DNA of 64,000 nucleotides from Rubellimicrobium aerolatum (GTDB taxonomy: Bacteria; Pseudomonadota; Alphaproteobacteria; Rhodobacterales; Rhodobacteraceae): NCBI RefSeq assembly GCF_017872975.1, contig NZ_JAGGJP010000006.1, positions 124,001 through 188,000 of the forward strand. Direction: 5' to 3'. Shown here one piece after another: positions 37,935 through 47,453 of this stretch. The position numbers and the translations under genes are program-made. Under the pieces are notes generated by a model. It was not told where the DNA came from. It made no database searches and saw nothing but the letters and a program-made list of their open reading frames with translations. Position 1 is the first letter of the stretch. Each line of letters begins with the position of its first letter.

Positions 37935-38698
37935 GCGTGGATCGCAGCGGGACGCCCTTGCTGGAGATGCGGGACATCTCCATCGCCTTCGGCGGCGTCA
38001 GGGCGGTGGATCACGTCACGGTGGACCTGTGGCCCGGCGAGGTCGTTGGGCTGCTGGGGCACAACGGGGCGGGGAAGAGCACGCTCATCAAGATCCTGTC
38101 GGGGGCCTACAAGGCCGATTCGGGGGAGGTCCTGATCGACGGGAAGCCGGTGCGGATCGACAATCCCCGCGACGCGCGCACCCACAACATCGAGACGATC
38201 TACCAGACGCTGGCGCTGGCGGACAACCTCGACGCCGCCTCGAACCTGTTCCTGGGGCGGGAGCTGACGACGCCGCTGGGCCTCGTGGACGACGCGCGGA
38301 TGGAGGCGGAGACGCGGCGGATCATGGCCAAGCTCAACCCCAACTTCCGCAAGTTCGCCGATCCGGTGAAGGCGCTGTCGGGCGGGCAGCGGCAGTCGGT
38401 CGCCATCGCGCGGGCGGTGTATTTCAACGCCCGCATCCTCATCATGGACGAGCCGACGGCGGCGCTGGGCGTCCACGAGACGGCGATGGTGGCGGAGCTG
38501 GTCAAGGAGCTGAAGGCGCAGGGGTTGGGGATCTTCCTCATCAGCCACGACATCCATGACGTGATGGGGCTCTGCGACCGGGTGACGGTGATGAAGAACG
38601 GCCGGCTGGTGGGGAGCGAGCGGGTCGAGGACGTGTCGGAGGACGACATCCTGTCGATGATCATCCTGGGCAAGAACCCGCGTCGCGAGGCGGCCTGA
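37931..38698 (+). CDS. xylG: D-xylose ABC transporter, single-domain ATPase
   Basis: A 255-residue ATPase. Walker A is [13 protein letters not shown], the signature is [14 protein letters not shown] and Walker B is [13 protein letters not shown]. The Escherichia coli XylG has two fused ATPase units of about 500 residues; this is the single-unit form, which would dimerise. The ATG overlaps the xylH stop. Confidence 0.92.
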   Translation: MSVDRSGTPLLEMRDISIAFGGVRAVDHVTVDLWPGEVVGLLGHNGAGKSTLIKILSGAYKADSGEVLIDGKPVRIDNPRDARTHNIETIYQTLALADNLDAASNLFLGRELTTPLGLVDDARMEAETRRIMAKLNPNFRKFADPVKALSGGQRQSVAIARAVYFNARILIMDEPTAALGVHETAMVAELVKELKAQGLGIFLISHDIHDVMGLCDRVTVMKNGRLVGSERVEDVSEDDILSMIILGKNPRREAA

Positions 38699-38771
38699 CC
38701 GCCCATCGCACGGGGGTGAACCGGGGCCGCGCCCCGTGCTAGGACCCGGTCGGGAACGGGAGAATCTCATC

Positions 38772-40211
38772 ATGTTCATCGGACTCGACCTCGGCACCTC
38801 CGGGCTGAAGGGGGTGCTCATCGACGACGCGCAGGCGATCCGGGCGGAGGCGACGGCGCCCTTGGAGGTGTCGCGCCCGCAGGACGGCTGGAGCGAGCAG
38901 GACCCGGCGGCGTGGCTGGCCGCCACGGACGCGGTGATGCGGGAGCTGCGGGCGGCGGCGGACCTGGGGGCGGTGCGCGGGATCGGGCTGTCGGGGCAGA
39001 TGCACGGGGCGACGCTGCTGGACGAAGGCCACCGGGTGCTGCGGCCCTGCATCCTGTGGAACGACACGCGGAGCCACGCCGAGGCGGCGGCGCTGGATGC
39101 CGACCCGCGCTTCCGGGCGGTGACGGGGAACATCGTGTTCCCCGGCTTCACCGCGCCGAAGCTGGCCTGGGTGCGGAACCACGAGCCGGAGGTGTTCGGC
39201 AAGGTGGCGCTGGTGCTGCTGCCCAAGGACTACCTGCGGCTGTGGCTGACCGGCGAGGCCGTGGCCGAGATGTCGGACGCGGCGGGGACCTCGTGGCTCG
39301 ATACCGGCAAGCGGGACTGGGACGACGGGCTGCTGGCGGCGACCGATCTGGGGCGGGGGCAGATGCCGCGCCTCGTGGAGGGGTCGGAGGCGTCCGGCGT
39401 GCTGCGGGCGGAGCTGGCGGCGCAGTGGGGGTTGCCGGAGGACGTCGTCGTGGCCGGGGGCGGCGGGGACAACGCCGCGTCCGCCGTGGGCGTGGGCGTG
39501 GTGAAGGCGGGGGAGGCGTTCGTCTCGCTCGGCACCTCGGGGGTGCTGTTCGCGGCCTCGGACGCCTACCAGCCGGACGCCGCGAGCGCGGTGCATACCT
39601 TCTGCCACGCGCTTCCGGCGACGTGGCACCAGATGGGGGTGATCCTGGCCGCCGCCGACGCGCTGAACTGGTATGCGAAGATCGTGGGGCGCAAGGCATC
39701 CGACCTGACCGGGGAGCTGGGCGAGCTGCGCGCGCCGGGGCGGACGCTGTTCCTGCCCTACCTGGGCGGGGAGCGGACGCCCCACAACGACGCGGCCGTG
39801 CGGGGGTCGTTCCTGCATCTGGATCATGCCACCGACCGGACGGCGCTGACCCGCGCCGTGCTGGAGGGGGTGACGCACGCGGTGCGGGACAGCTTTGACG
39901 CGCTGTCGGGGACGGGGACTCGAATCGAGCGGCTGATCGCCGTGGGCGGGGGCTCGCGGTCGGAGTATTGGGTGCGGGCCATCGCCACGTCGCTGGGGCT
40001 GCCGGTGGAGCTGCCGGTCGCGGGCGACTTTGGCGGGGCCTTCGGCGCGGCGCGGCTGGCGATGATGGCCGCGACCGGCGCGGGGGTGGAGATCGCCACC
40101 GCGCCCCCCATCGCGCGGGTGGTCGAGCCCGACCGCGCGCTCGCGCCCGCCTTCGCGGAGGCCCACGCCCGCTACCGCGACGCCTACAAGGCCCTGAAGG
40201 GCCGCCATTGA
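38772..40211 (+). CDS. xylB: Xylulokinase
   Basis: A 479-residue FGGY kinase phosphorylating D-xylulose with [19 protein letters not shown] is the N-terminal ATPase motif, [12 protein letters not shown] holds substrate contacts, and [12 protein letters not shown] plus [11 protein letters not shown] are conserved. The start MFIGLDLG follows GGGAGAATCTC. A 73-nt gap separates it from xylG, and xylA starts 14 nt after it. Confidence 0.95.
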   Translation: MFIGLDLGTSGLKGVLIDDAQAIRAEATAPLEVSRPQDGWSEQDPAAWLAATDAVMRELRAAADLGAVRGIGLSGQMHGATLLDEGHRVLRPCILWNDTRSHAEAAALDADPRFRAVTGNIVFPGFTAPKLAWVRNHEPEVFGKVALVLLPKDYLRLWLTGEAVAEMSDAAGTSWLDTGKRDWDDGLLAATDLGRGQMPRLVEGSEASGVLRAELAAQWGLPEDVVVAGGGGDNAASAVGVGVVKAGEAFVSLGTSGVLFAASDAYQPDAASAVHTFCHALPATWHQMGVILAAADALNWYAKIVGRKASDLTGELGELRAPGRTLFLPYLGGERTPHNDAAVRGSFLHLDHATDRTALTRAVLEGVTHAVRDSFDALSGTGTRIERLIAVGGGSRSEYWVRAIATSLGLPVELPVAGDFGGAFGAARLAMMAATGAGVEIATAPPIARVVEPDRALAPAFAEAHARYRDAYKALKGRH

Positions 40212-40225
40212 CCACGGAGGACATG

Positions 40226-41521
40226 ATGGCTGGATATTTCGACGGCATTCCCGAGATCCGTTACGAGGGCCCGGAGAGCGGCAACGAGTTCGCGTTCCGG
40301 CACTACGACGCGGACGCGGTGGTGATGGGCAAGACGCTGCGGGATCATCTGCGGTTCTCGGTGGCGTGGTGGCACAGCTTTGCCTGGCCGGGGGGCGACC
40401 CCTTCGGCGGGCAGACCTTCGAGCGGCCCTGGTTCGGCGACGACATGGACCACGCGCGGCTGAAGGCGGACGAGGCCTTCGAGATGTTCCGCATCCTGGG
40501 GGCGCCGTATTTCTGCTGGCACGACGCCGACATCCGGCCCGAGGGGGCGACGCTGGCCGAGAGCCTGTCGCGGCTGGACGAGATCATCGACCACATCGGC
40601 GGCAGGATGGAGCAGACGGGGGTCAAGTGCCTCTGGGGCACGGCCAACCTGTTCTCGAACCGCCGGTTCATGGCGGGGGCGGCGACGAACCCGGACCCGG
40701 AGGTGTTCCTGTGGTCGGCGGCGACGGTGAAGGGGTGCCTGGACGCGACGCACCGCCTGAACGGGGAGAACTACGTGCTCTGGGGCGGGCGCGAGGGCTA
40801 CGAGACGCTGCTCAACACCGACCTGAAGCGCGAGCGCGAGCAGGCGGGGCGGTTCCTGTCGATGGTCGTGGACTACAAGCACAGGATCGGGTTCGGGGGG
40901 ACGATCCTGATCGAGCCGAAGCCGCAGGAGCCGACCAAGCACCAATACGACTACGACGTGGCGACGGTGTATGGCTTCCTGAAGGACTTCGGGCTGGAGA
41001 ACGAGGTCAAGCTCAACATCGAGCAGGGGCACGCGATCCTTGCGGGGCACTCGTTCGAGCACGAGCTGGCGCTGGCGGCGGCGCTGGGGGTGTTCGGGTC
41101 GATCGACATGAACAAGAACGACTACCAGTCGGGCTGGGACACCGACCAGTTCCCGACCAACGTGCCGGAGATGATGCTGGCCTATTACGAGGTGCTGAAG
41201 GCCGGGGGGTTCACCACGGGGGGGACGAACTTCGACGCCAAGGTGCGGCGGCAGTCGCTCGACCCCGAGGACCTGATCCTGGCGCACGTGGGGGCGATGG
41301 ACTGCTGCGCGGCGGGGCTGAAGGCGGCGGCGCGGATGCTGGAGGACGGCCGGCTGGAGGCGGCGCGGGCTGAGCGCTATGCCGGGTGGGACAAGGCGGG
41401 CGACCTGCTGGGGTCGGACCTCGGCGCGCTGGCCGAGCGGGCGCTGTCGGCGGGGATCGACCCGCAGCCGCGCTCGGGCCGGCAGGAGCGGCTGGAGAAC
41501 CTCGTCAACCGCTACCTGTAA
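40226..41521 (+). CDS. xylA: Xylose isomerase
   Basis: A 431-residue enzyme converting D-xylose to D-xylulose. Metal and catalytic motifs are complete: [47 protein letters not shown], and [20 protein letters not shown]. The second of two adjacent ATGs is chosen because GGAGG is five bases before it. With xylB it gives xylulose 5-phosphate, a tkt substrate. Confidence 0.96.
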   Translation: MAGYFDGIPEIRYEGPESGNEFAFRHYDADAVVMGKTLRDHLRFSVAWWHSFAWPGGDPFGGQTFERPWFGDDMDHARLKADEAFEMFRILGAPYFCWHDADIRPEGATLAESLSRLDEIIDHIGGRMEQTGVKCLWGTANLFSNRRFMAGAATNPDPEVFLWSAATVKGCLDATHRLNGENYVLWGGREGYETLLNTDLKREREQAGRFLSMVVDYKHRIGFGGTILIEPKPQEPTKHQYDYDVATVYGFLKDFGLENEVKLNIEQGHAILAGHSFEHELALAAALGVFGSIDMNKNDYQSGWDTDQFPTNVPEMMLAYYEVLKAGGFTTGGTNFDAKVRRQSLDPEDLILAHVGAMDCCAAGLKAAARMLEDGRLEAARAERYAGWDKAGDLLGSDLGALAERALSAGIDPQPRSGRQERLENLVNRYL

Positions 41522-41560
41522 GGGCGCGGAGGCCCGCGCCTTGAGGGGCGGGCCGTCCGG

Positions 41561-43114
41561 TCAGTGGGCGGAGGCCTGCCCGGCCATGACGGGCTTCTTC
41601 ATCAGGAGCGCCGTCAGGGCGAGGCCGCCGAACAGGACGGTGATGAGCACGAAGACGTCGATGAAGGACATCACCGCCGCCTGACCCTGGAGGCGCTGCG
41701 CCATCTGGGCGAGCGCGCCGGTCGTGCCGTCGATCCCTTGCGCGTTCAGGTTCGCGGCCATGAGGTCGAGCTGGCGCAGGGCCTCGGGGTTGGACCAGGT
41801 GACGGATTCGGACAGGCGCTGGTAGTGGAGGTCGCCGCGGTCCGACAGGAGCGTGGCGATCACCGCGAGGCCCACGGCGCCGCCGAGGTTCCGCATCAGG
41901 TTGTAGAGGCCCGAGGCGCCCTTGATCTTGGCGGGCGAGAGGGTGCCGAGCGCGAGGTTGTTGATCGGCACCATGCAGATCATCAGCGACAGGCCCCGGA
42001 GGATCTGCGGCCAGAGGAGTTCCTGGAAGTCCCAGTCGGCGGTGAGGCCGGTGAGCATCCAGGTCGAGGAGGCGAAGCCGATGAAGCCGAGGAGCAGCAT
42101 CACGCGGAGGTCGAGCCTGGAGGACAGGATGCCGGCGAGGGGCGCGGAGACGAACATCGCGAGGCCCGAGACGAACACCGTCTCGCCGATCATCAGGCTG
42201 TCGTAGCCGCGCACCGCGCCGAGATAGAGCGGGTAGAGGTAGGTCAGGCCGTAGAGGCCGATCCCCATGACGAAGCTGAACACCGAGCCCACGGCGAAGT
42301 TGGTGTTGCCGAAGGCCGACAGGTCCACCAGCGGCTCGTCGCGGGTGAAGGCGCGCCAGAAGGTGACGACGCAGCCCAGCGCGGCGACGGCGGCGGTGAT
42401 CGCCACCAGCTCGTCGGCGAACCAGTCGTTGGCGGGGCCTTCCTCCAGCACGAATTCGAGTCCGCCGAGGAAGGCGGCGAGGGCGAGGAGGCCCCACCAG
42501 TCGAACCTGCCGAAGAGCTTCCAGTTCGGGCGGTCGAAGTCGATCAGCGCCAGGGCGGCGAGGGTGACGACGATGCCGGGCACCACGTTCACCAGGAACA
42601 GCCAGTGCCAGGAGAAGGTGTTGCTGAGATAGCCGCCGAGCGTCGGGCCCACGGTGGGGGCGAGCGTCGCGACGAGGCCCACCATGGGCGAGACGATGGA
42701 CCGCTTCGAACTGGGGAAGATGGTGAAGGCCGCCGCGAAGACCGAGGGGATCATGCCGCCGCCGAGGAAGCCCTGGAGGCCGCGCCACAGGATCATCTCG
42801 TTGATCGAGGAGGACATGGCGCAAAGGAAGCTCGTGGCCGTGAAGCCGGCGGCGGACACGGCGAAGAGGAGCCGCGTGGACATGACCCGGCCGAGGAAGC
42901 CCGAGAGCGGGATCATGATGACCTCGGCGATGAGATAGCTGGTCTGGACCCAGCTGATCTCGTCGCTGCTGGCGCCCAGCCCCGCCTGGATCTCGGGCAG
43001 GGAGGCCGAGACGATCTGGATGTCGAGGATGGCCATGAACATCCCGAACACCATGACCAGGAAGGCCAGGACGCGGCGCGGGGTGAGCTCGGGCTCCTCG
43101 TGGGGGACGGCCAT
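41561..43114 (-). CDS. DHA2-family drug efflux transporter (EmrB-like)
   Basis: A 517-residue major facilitator protein, about 14 membrane segments. The N-terminus VFGMFMAILDIQIVSASLPEI, the QTSYLIAEVIMIPLSG and GGYLSNTFSWHWLFLVNV motif are those of EmrB/QacA proteins. The adjacent HlyD-type gene, six bases upstream, suggests a tripartite pump with a TolC-type channel encoded elsewhere. Substrates unknown. Confidence 0.92.
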   Translation of the reverse strand: MAVPHEEPELTPRRVLAFLVMVFGMFMAILDIQIVSASLPEIQAGLGASSDEISWVQTSYLIAEVIMIPLSGFLGRVMSTRLLFAVSAAGFTATSFLCAMSSSINEMILWRGLQGFLGGGMIPSVFAAAFTIFPSSKRSIVSPMVGLVATLAPTVGPTLGGYLSNTFSWHWLFLVNVVPGIVVTLAALALIDFDRPNWKLFGRFDWWGLLALAAFLGGLEFVLEEGPANDWFADELVAITAAVAALGCVVTFWRAFTRDEPLVDLSAFGNTNFAVGSVFSFVMGIGLYGLTYLYPLYLGAVRGYDSLMIGETVFVSGLAMFVSAPLAGILSSRLDLRVMLLLGFIGFASSTWMLTGLTADWDFQELLWPQILRGLSLMICMVPINNLALGTLSPAKIKGASGLYNLMRNLGGAVGLAVIATLLSDRGDLHYQRLSESVTWSNPEALRQLDLMAANLNAQGIDGTTGALAQMAQRLQGQAAVMSFIDVFVLITVLFGGLALTALLMKKPVMAGQASAH

Positions 43115-43120
43115 GGGCGG

Positions 43121-44287
43121 TTACTCCGTGACGGCGGCGACCTGCGGGTCGGATTCGGGCGCGGTGCGGCTGTCCACGGCGACGACCGCCGAGAGGCCGG
43201 CGCGGAGCTGGCCGGTGGCGAGCGCCTCGGCGGGGATCGCGATGCGGACGGGGACGCGCTGGACGACCTTGGTGAAGTTGCCGGTCGCGTTGTCGGCGGG
43301 CAGGAGCGAGAAGACCGACCCCGTGGCGGGGGCGGTGGAGGCGACGGTGGCCTCGAACTCCCGGTCCGGCAGGGCGTCGAACGTGACGTGGACGGTCGCG
43401 CCGGGGGCGATGCCCTCCATCTGCGTCTCCTTGTAGTTGGCCTCGATGTAGAGGTCGCCGTCGGGGACGAGCGCAGCGAGGCGCGCGCCGGGCTGCACGA
43501 GGTCGCCGGTCTGGAGCGTCAGGTTCGCCAGCGTGCCATCGGCGGGCGCGCGCAGCACGGTGAGGTCGAGGTTGCGCTGGGCCTGCTGCACCGCGAGGTC
43601 AAGCTCGCGCCGGGTGCCCTCGGCCTCCTTGCGCTGGGCGATCAGCACATCGACCTGCGCCTCGGCGCTGGCGACGGCGGCCTGGGCCTGGGCGAGGCCG
43701 GCGGTTGCGGTGTCCAGCGCCTCGTTGGCCTCGTCGAGCTGGGCCTGGGCAACGACGTTGGTCTCCGCGAGGCTGCGGGCGCGGTCGGCCGCCGAGGTGG
43801 CGGTGCGGAGCTGCGCGGCGGCGGCGTCGCGGGCGGCCTCGGACTGCGCGACGCCGGCGCGGGCGGCGGCGATCTGCGCGTCGATGCGGGCGAGGGTGTC
43901 GTCGGCGGTGGCGAGGCGGCTGCGGGCGGTGTCGAGGGCGATGCGGTAGTCGCCGTCGTCGAGGCGCACGAGGACGTCGCCGGCGCGCACGCGGTCGTTG
44001 GCATCCACCGGCACCTCGGCCACGTAGCCCTGCACGCGGCTGCTGATGAGGGCGATGTCGGCCTGGACATAGGCGTCGTCGGTCTCGACGAGGAAGCGGC
44101 CCTCGGTCCAGTAGCCTTCGGCCCAATAGCCGATGCCGCCCAGCGCGGCGAGCGCGACGAGGCCGAGGACGGCCTTCTTGCGCACGGGCTTGGCCGGCGG
44201 CGCGGCCTGGATCGGCGCGGCGGCGGGCGCGGCCGGGGCGGGCGCGTCGAGGCTCGCGGCCGGGCTCAGGCGTTCATGTCTCGACAT
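43121..44287 (-). CDS. HlyD/EmrA-family periplasmic adaptor
   Basis: A 388-residue membrane fusion protein. One N-terminal membrane segment (AVLGLVALAALGGIGYWAEG), a biotinyl-lipoyl-like barrel (VETDDAYVQADIALISSRVQG), a long alanine-rich coiled-coil hairpin (about 100-210) and a beta-barrel (FDALPDREFEATVASTAP) follow in order. It pairs with the EmrB-like transporter and is divergent from the tetR gene. Confidence 0.92.
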   Translation of the reverse strand: MSRHERLSPAASLDAPAPAAPAAAPIQAAPPAKPVRKKAVLGLVALAALGGIGYWAEGYWTEGRFLVETDDAYVQADIALISSRVQGYVAEVPVDANDRVRAGDVLVRLDDGDYRIALDTARSRLATADDTLARIDAQIAAARAGVAQSEAARDAAAAQLRTATSAADRARSLAETNVVAQAQLDEANEALDTATAGLAQAQAAVASAEAQVDVLIAQRKEAEGTRRELDLAVQQAQRNLDLTVLRAPADGTLANLTLQTGDLVQPGARLAALVPDGDLYIEANYKETQMEGIAPGATVHVTFDALPDREFEATVASTAPATGSVFSLLPADNATGNFTKVVQRVPVRIAIPAEALATGQLRAGLSAVVAVDSRTAPESDPQVAAVTE

Positions 44288-44334
44288 GGCGGGGTCCTTG
44301 GGGAGGTGCAGCGGGGAATCGGCGGAGCCGGATC

Positions 44335-44348
44335 GAACCGTTCAGTTC
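44335..44348. promoter_or_regulatory. Candidate TetR operator 1 (GAAC-N6-GTTC)
   Basis: GAAC CGTTCA GTTC, extended by a C-G pair (CGAAC, GTTCG). It sits just downstream of the candidate adaptor-gene promoter, so a bound repressor would block transcription. The same spacing recurs at 44394-44407. Confidence 0.5.
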
Positions 44349-44355
44349 GGTCACT

Positions 44356-44384
44356 GATGTAGCGTGACGCAGGGTCCAGTTCAA
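44356..44384 (-). promoter_or_regulatory. Candidate promoter of the efflux operon
   Basis: On the minus strand: TTGAAC (44379-44384), 17 bases, TACATC (44356-44361). The transcript start would fall near 44349, at the edge of operator 1. Confidence 0.4.
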
Positions 44385-44393
44385 GGGTTCATT

Positions 44394-44407
44394 GAACCGA
44401 CTGGTTC
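44394..44407. promoter_or_regulatory. Candidate TetR operator 2 (GAAC-N6-GTTC)
   Basis: GAACC GACT GGTTC, the same GAAC-N6-GTTC architecture as the site at 44335. Its centre lies 59 nt from that of operator 1, near the tetR promoter (TTATAT at 44410), so the regulator may control itself. Confidence 0.5.
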
Positions 44408-44445
44408 GATTATATGGGGTGTGTCAGCCAGGAGGATCCCTATCC

Positions 44446-45120
44446 ATGCGGCCCGCCGACGAGACCATCCTTGTCCCCGAACCGGGTGCCCCGACCCGTC
44501 GCCATGCGGCGGGGGAAGACCCGGCCAAGCGCGACCAGATCCTGGAGGGCGCGCGGCGCGTCTTCATGGAGCAGGGCTACGATGTCGCCAGCATGAACGA
44601 CATCTGCCGGGCGGCGGGCGTGTCGAAGGGGACGATCTACGTCTATTTCGAGAACAAGGAGGAGCTGTTCGTCAGCCTGATCGAGCGGGAGCGGGATCGG
44701 CTGTTCCTCGACACCGAGCAGCTTCTGGCGAGCGACCTGCCCCTGGCGGAGAAGTTGCGGCGGTTCGCGGCGCGGCTGGCGGGGATCGTCTGCTCGGACG
44801 AGGGGGTGCGGGCGCAGCGCATCCTGATCGCCACGGCGCAGCGGATGCCGGAGCTGGGCGCGCGCTTCTACGACGGCGGACCCAAGCGGACGCAGGACGC
44901 GCTGGCCGCGCTGCTGGCGCGCGAGGTGGAGGCGGGGCGGCTGCGGATCGGGGACGTGACGGTCGCGGCGGCGCAGTTCGTGGCGCTGGCGACGGCCGGC
45001 ATCTGGCGGCCCCGGCTGTTCGGCAAGGACCCCGAGCCGCCCTCGGCCGAGGCGGTGGGCGTCATCGCCGACGCGGCGGTGGCGATGTTCCTGGCGGCGC
45101 ATGGGGTGGAGGAACGCTGA
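44446..45120 (+). CDS. TetR-family regulator of the efflux operon
   Basis: A 224-residue TetR-type repressor. The N-terminal helix-turn-helix is complete (ILEGARRVFMEQGYDVASMNDICRAAGVSKGTIYVYF cut to its core at residues 31-65), with a TetR_C-like ligand domain. The start MRPADETILVP has AGGAGG 11 bases upstream; an upstream in-frame ATG lies inside the operator region. Divergent from the efflux pair, whose drug ligand it probably senses. Confidence 0.88.
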   Translation: MRPADETILVPEPGAPTRRHAAGEDPAKRDQILEGARRVFMEQGYDVASMNDICRAAGVSKGTIYVYFENKEELFVSLIERERDRLFLDTEQLLASDLPLAEKLRRFAARLAGIVCSDEGVRAQRILIATAQRMPELGARFYDGGPKRTQDALAALLAREVEAGRLRIGDVTVAAAQFVALATAGIWRPRLFGKDPEPPSAEAVGVIADAAVAMFLAAHGVEER

Positions 45121-45171
45121 AACCTTAAGGCGTCGGCGGGGTTGAGGCGGGATCGGGCGGCAGGGGGCGGC

Positions 45172-46104
45172 ATGGCATCGGGATTCTTCGCGCTGCTCGA
45201 CGACGTGGCGGCCATCGCCAAGATGGCGGCGGCGAGCCTGGACGACGTGTCGGCGCAGGCGGTCAAGGCCAGCGGCAAGGCGGCGGGGATCGTCATCGAC
45301 GACACGGCGGTGACGCCGCGCTACGTCATCGGCATCGCCGCCGAGCGCGAGCTGTCGATCATCTGGCGCATCGCGCTGGGCTCCTTGCGGAACAAGCTCC
45401 TGCTGATCCTGCCGGGGGCGCTCATCCTGGCCGAGTTCCTGCCCTGGCTGGTGACGCCGATTCTGATGGCGGGCGGGGCCTACCTGTGCTTCGAGGGGGC
45501 TGAGAAGGTAGTGGAGCGGCTGCATCCCCATGCCGCCCATGCGGAGGACCTGGAGGCGGCGGGGTCGGCGGAGGAGCTGGAGGCGCGCAAGGTCTCGGGC
45601 GCGATCCGCACGGACCTGGTCCTGTCCACCGAGATCATGGTGATCGCGCTGGCGACCATCGAGGCGTCGAGCCTGCTGACGCGGGCGGCGGCGCTGGCGC
45701 TGGCGGGGGTGGCGATCACGGTGGGGGTCTATGGCGTGGTGGCGCTGATCGTGAAGGCGGACGACATCGGCGCGGCGGTGGCGCGGCGGCACACGGGGGC
45801 GCTGCACCGGCTGGGCTGCGGTCTGGTGCGCGGGATGCCGCGGGTGCTGGCGGTGCTGAGCGTCGCGGGCGTGCTGGCAATGCTGTGGGTCGGGGGCGGG
45901 TTCCTGCTGCACGGGCTTGAGAGCTTTGGGGTGGAGGCGCCCGAGCACCTGATCGAGACGATCGCGGAGGCGGCGGCGCGCCTCGCCGGGCCGATCGCGC
46001 CGATCGTCGCGTGGCTTGTCGGTGCGGTGGGGGCGGCGGTCGTCGGGCTGGCGGTCGGGCTGGTGCTGGTGGCGACGCTGGGGCTTGTGCGGCGGATGGC
46101 CTGA
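45172..46104 (+). CDS. DUF808-family membrane protein
   Basis: A 310-residue multi-pass protein of the DUF808 (YedI) family. The start MASGFFALLDDVAAIAK and the motif DDTAVTPRYVIGIAAERELSII are family markers. Membrane segments occur near residues 80-110, 155-200 and 225-310. The function is unknown; in E. coli, yedI has no firm role. A 51-nt gap separates it from tetR, so they may share a transcript. Confidence 0.88.
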   Translation: MASGFFALLDDVAAIAKMAAASLDDVSAQAVKASGKAAGIVIDDTAVTPRYVIGIAAERELSIIWRIALGSLRNKLLLILPGALILAEFLPWLVTPILMAGGAYLCFEGAEKVVERLHPHAAHAEDLEAAGSAEELEARKVSGAIRTDLVLSTEIMVIALATIEASSLLTRAAALALAGVAITVGVYGVVALIVKADDIGAAVARRHTGALHRLGCGLVRGMPRVLAVLSVAGVLAMLWVGGGFLLHGLESFGVEAPEHLIETIAEAAARLAGPIAPIVAWLVGAVGAAVVGLAVGLVLVATLGLVRRMA

Positions 46105-46143
46105 GCGGGAACAATCGCGGGGGTGGCCCGTTTCGGGCGCGAC

Positions 46144-46980
46144 ATGGCGACCGACATCGAAGATCTCGCGCAGTCCATCCATGACCGACGGGCGATCCTT
46201 TTCGTCGGCGCGGGCGTGTCGATGGTGGTGGGGCTGCCCTCGTGGCAGGCGCTGATCGATCACATGATGCGCGAGCTGCTGCTGGAGGCGGAGACCGATC
46301 CCGGCCCGGCGCTGGGGCACCCGATCCTGGCCGAATACTACCGCATCCGGCACGGCAGCATCGGGCCGCTGCGGAGCTGGATGGACCGGGAATGGAAGGT
46401 GTCGGAGGAGCGGGTGCGGGACTCGCGCATCCACCAGCTCATCGTGGAGCTGGGGTTCCCGCTGATCTACACGACCAACTACGACCGCAACCTGGAGGTG
46501 GCGTTCGAGTCGCACGGACGGCCCTTCGCGAAGATCGCCAACGAGCGCGACCTGACCTTCGCGGGGTCCGAGGACACGCAGATCGTCAAGTTCCACGGTG
46601 ACTTCGACGATGACGCGAGCTTGGTGCTGACCGAGACGGACTACTTCTCGCGCCTGAGCTTCGACAGCCCGCTGGACGTGAAGTTCCGGGCCGACGCCAT
46701 GAGCCGGACGCTGCTGTTCGTCGGCTATTCGATGCAGGACCTGAACATCCGATTGCTGCTGCATCGCATCTGGGAAAGCTGGAGCCGGTCGCCCTATCAG
46801 GACAATCGGCCGCCGAGCTACGTCTTCCTGCCGTGCGCCGGGCCGGCGCAGGCGGCGGTGCTGAAGCGCTGGGGGATCACGGTGCTGAGCTCGGCCGAGA
46901 CGGACCCGGAGGCGGCGCTGACGGAGTTCCTGGAACGGCTGGCGGCGCGGGTCGCGGAGCTGCGCGGGGAGGGGCGCTGA
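46144..46980 (+). CDS. SIR2-like domain protein
   Basis: A 278-residue SIR2-type NAD+-binding protein without further domains. Motifs in order are ILFVGAGVSMVVG, YTTNYDRNLEV, IVKFHGDFDDD with the catalytic-type histidine, and LLFVGYSMQDLNIRLLL. Such single-domain SIR2 proteins can be NADases in anti-phage systems (DSR, Thoeris and others), or unrelated regulators. The start MATDIEDLAQS is chosen for its position; an ATG seven codons earlier is possible. It overlaps the nucleotidase gene by one base (TGATG). Confidence 0.78.
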   Translation: MATDIEDLAQSIHDRRAILFVGAGVSMVVGLPSWQALIDHMMRELLLEAETDPGPALGHPILAEYYRIRHGSIGPLRSWMDREWKVSEERVRDSRIHQLIVELGFPLIYTTNYDRNLEVAFESHGRPFAKIANERDLTFAGSEDTQIVKFHGDFDDDASLVLTETDYFSRLSFDSPLDVKFRADAMSRTLLFVGYSMQDLNIRLLLHRIWESWSRSPYQDNRPPSYVFLPCAGPAQAAVLKRWGITVLSSAETDPEAALTEFLERLAARVAELRGEGR

Positions 46981-47453
46981 TGCCGAAGCTGTTCCTGGAT
47001 TGCGACGGGGTGCTGGCGGACTTCGACGCCTTCGCGACCGAGGTACTGGGGCTGCCGCCGCGCGAGTTCGAGGCGCGGCACGGGGCGCGGGCCTTCTGGT
47101 CGCGGCTGGCCGGGCACGGGGACTTCTTCGGGAGCCTGCCCCTGATGCCGGACGCGCGCGAGCTGTGGGACGCGACGGCGCATCTGCATCCCGTCATCCT
47201 GACGGGGACGCCGCAGGGCACCTGGGCCGCGCCGCAGAAGATGCGCTGGGCCGCGCGGCACTTCCCCGAAGCGCGGATGATCACTACCATGGCGCGGGCC
47301 AAGCGGGACCACATGGAGGCGCCGGGCGACATCCTCGTGGACGACCTGCTGAAGTATCGGCACCTTTGGGAGGAGGCGGGCGGAGTCTTCGTGCACCACC
47401 GATCCACGGCCGGGACGCTGGAGGCGCTGCGGGGGCTGGGGCTGGACGTCTAG
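46980..47453 (+). CDS. HAD-family 5'-nucleotidase-like protein
   Basis: A 157-residue HAD hydrolase similar to 5'(3')-deoxyribonucleotidases. Motif I is LFLDCDGVLADFD, motif II is VILTGTPQG, and motif IV is ILVDDLLKYRHLWEEAGG. It is translationally coupled to the SIR2 gene, suggesting a shared role in NAD or nucleotide handling; this is inference. Its TAG stop overlaps the stop of the convergent ABC ATPase (CTAG, 47450-47453). Confidence 0.75.
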   Translation: MPKLFLDCDGVLADFDAFATEVLGLPPREFEARHGARAFWSRLAGHGDFFGSLPLMPDARELWDATAHLHPVILTGTPQGTWAAPQKMRWAARHFPEARMITTMARAKRDHMEAPGDILVDDLLKYRHLWEEAGGVFVHHRSTAGTLEALRGLGLDV

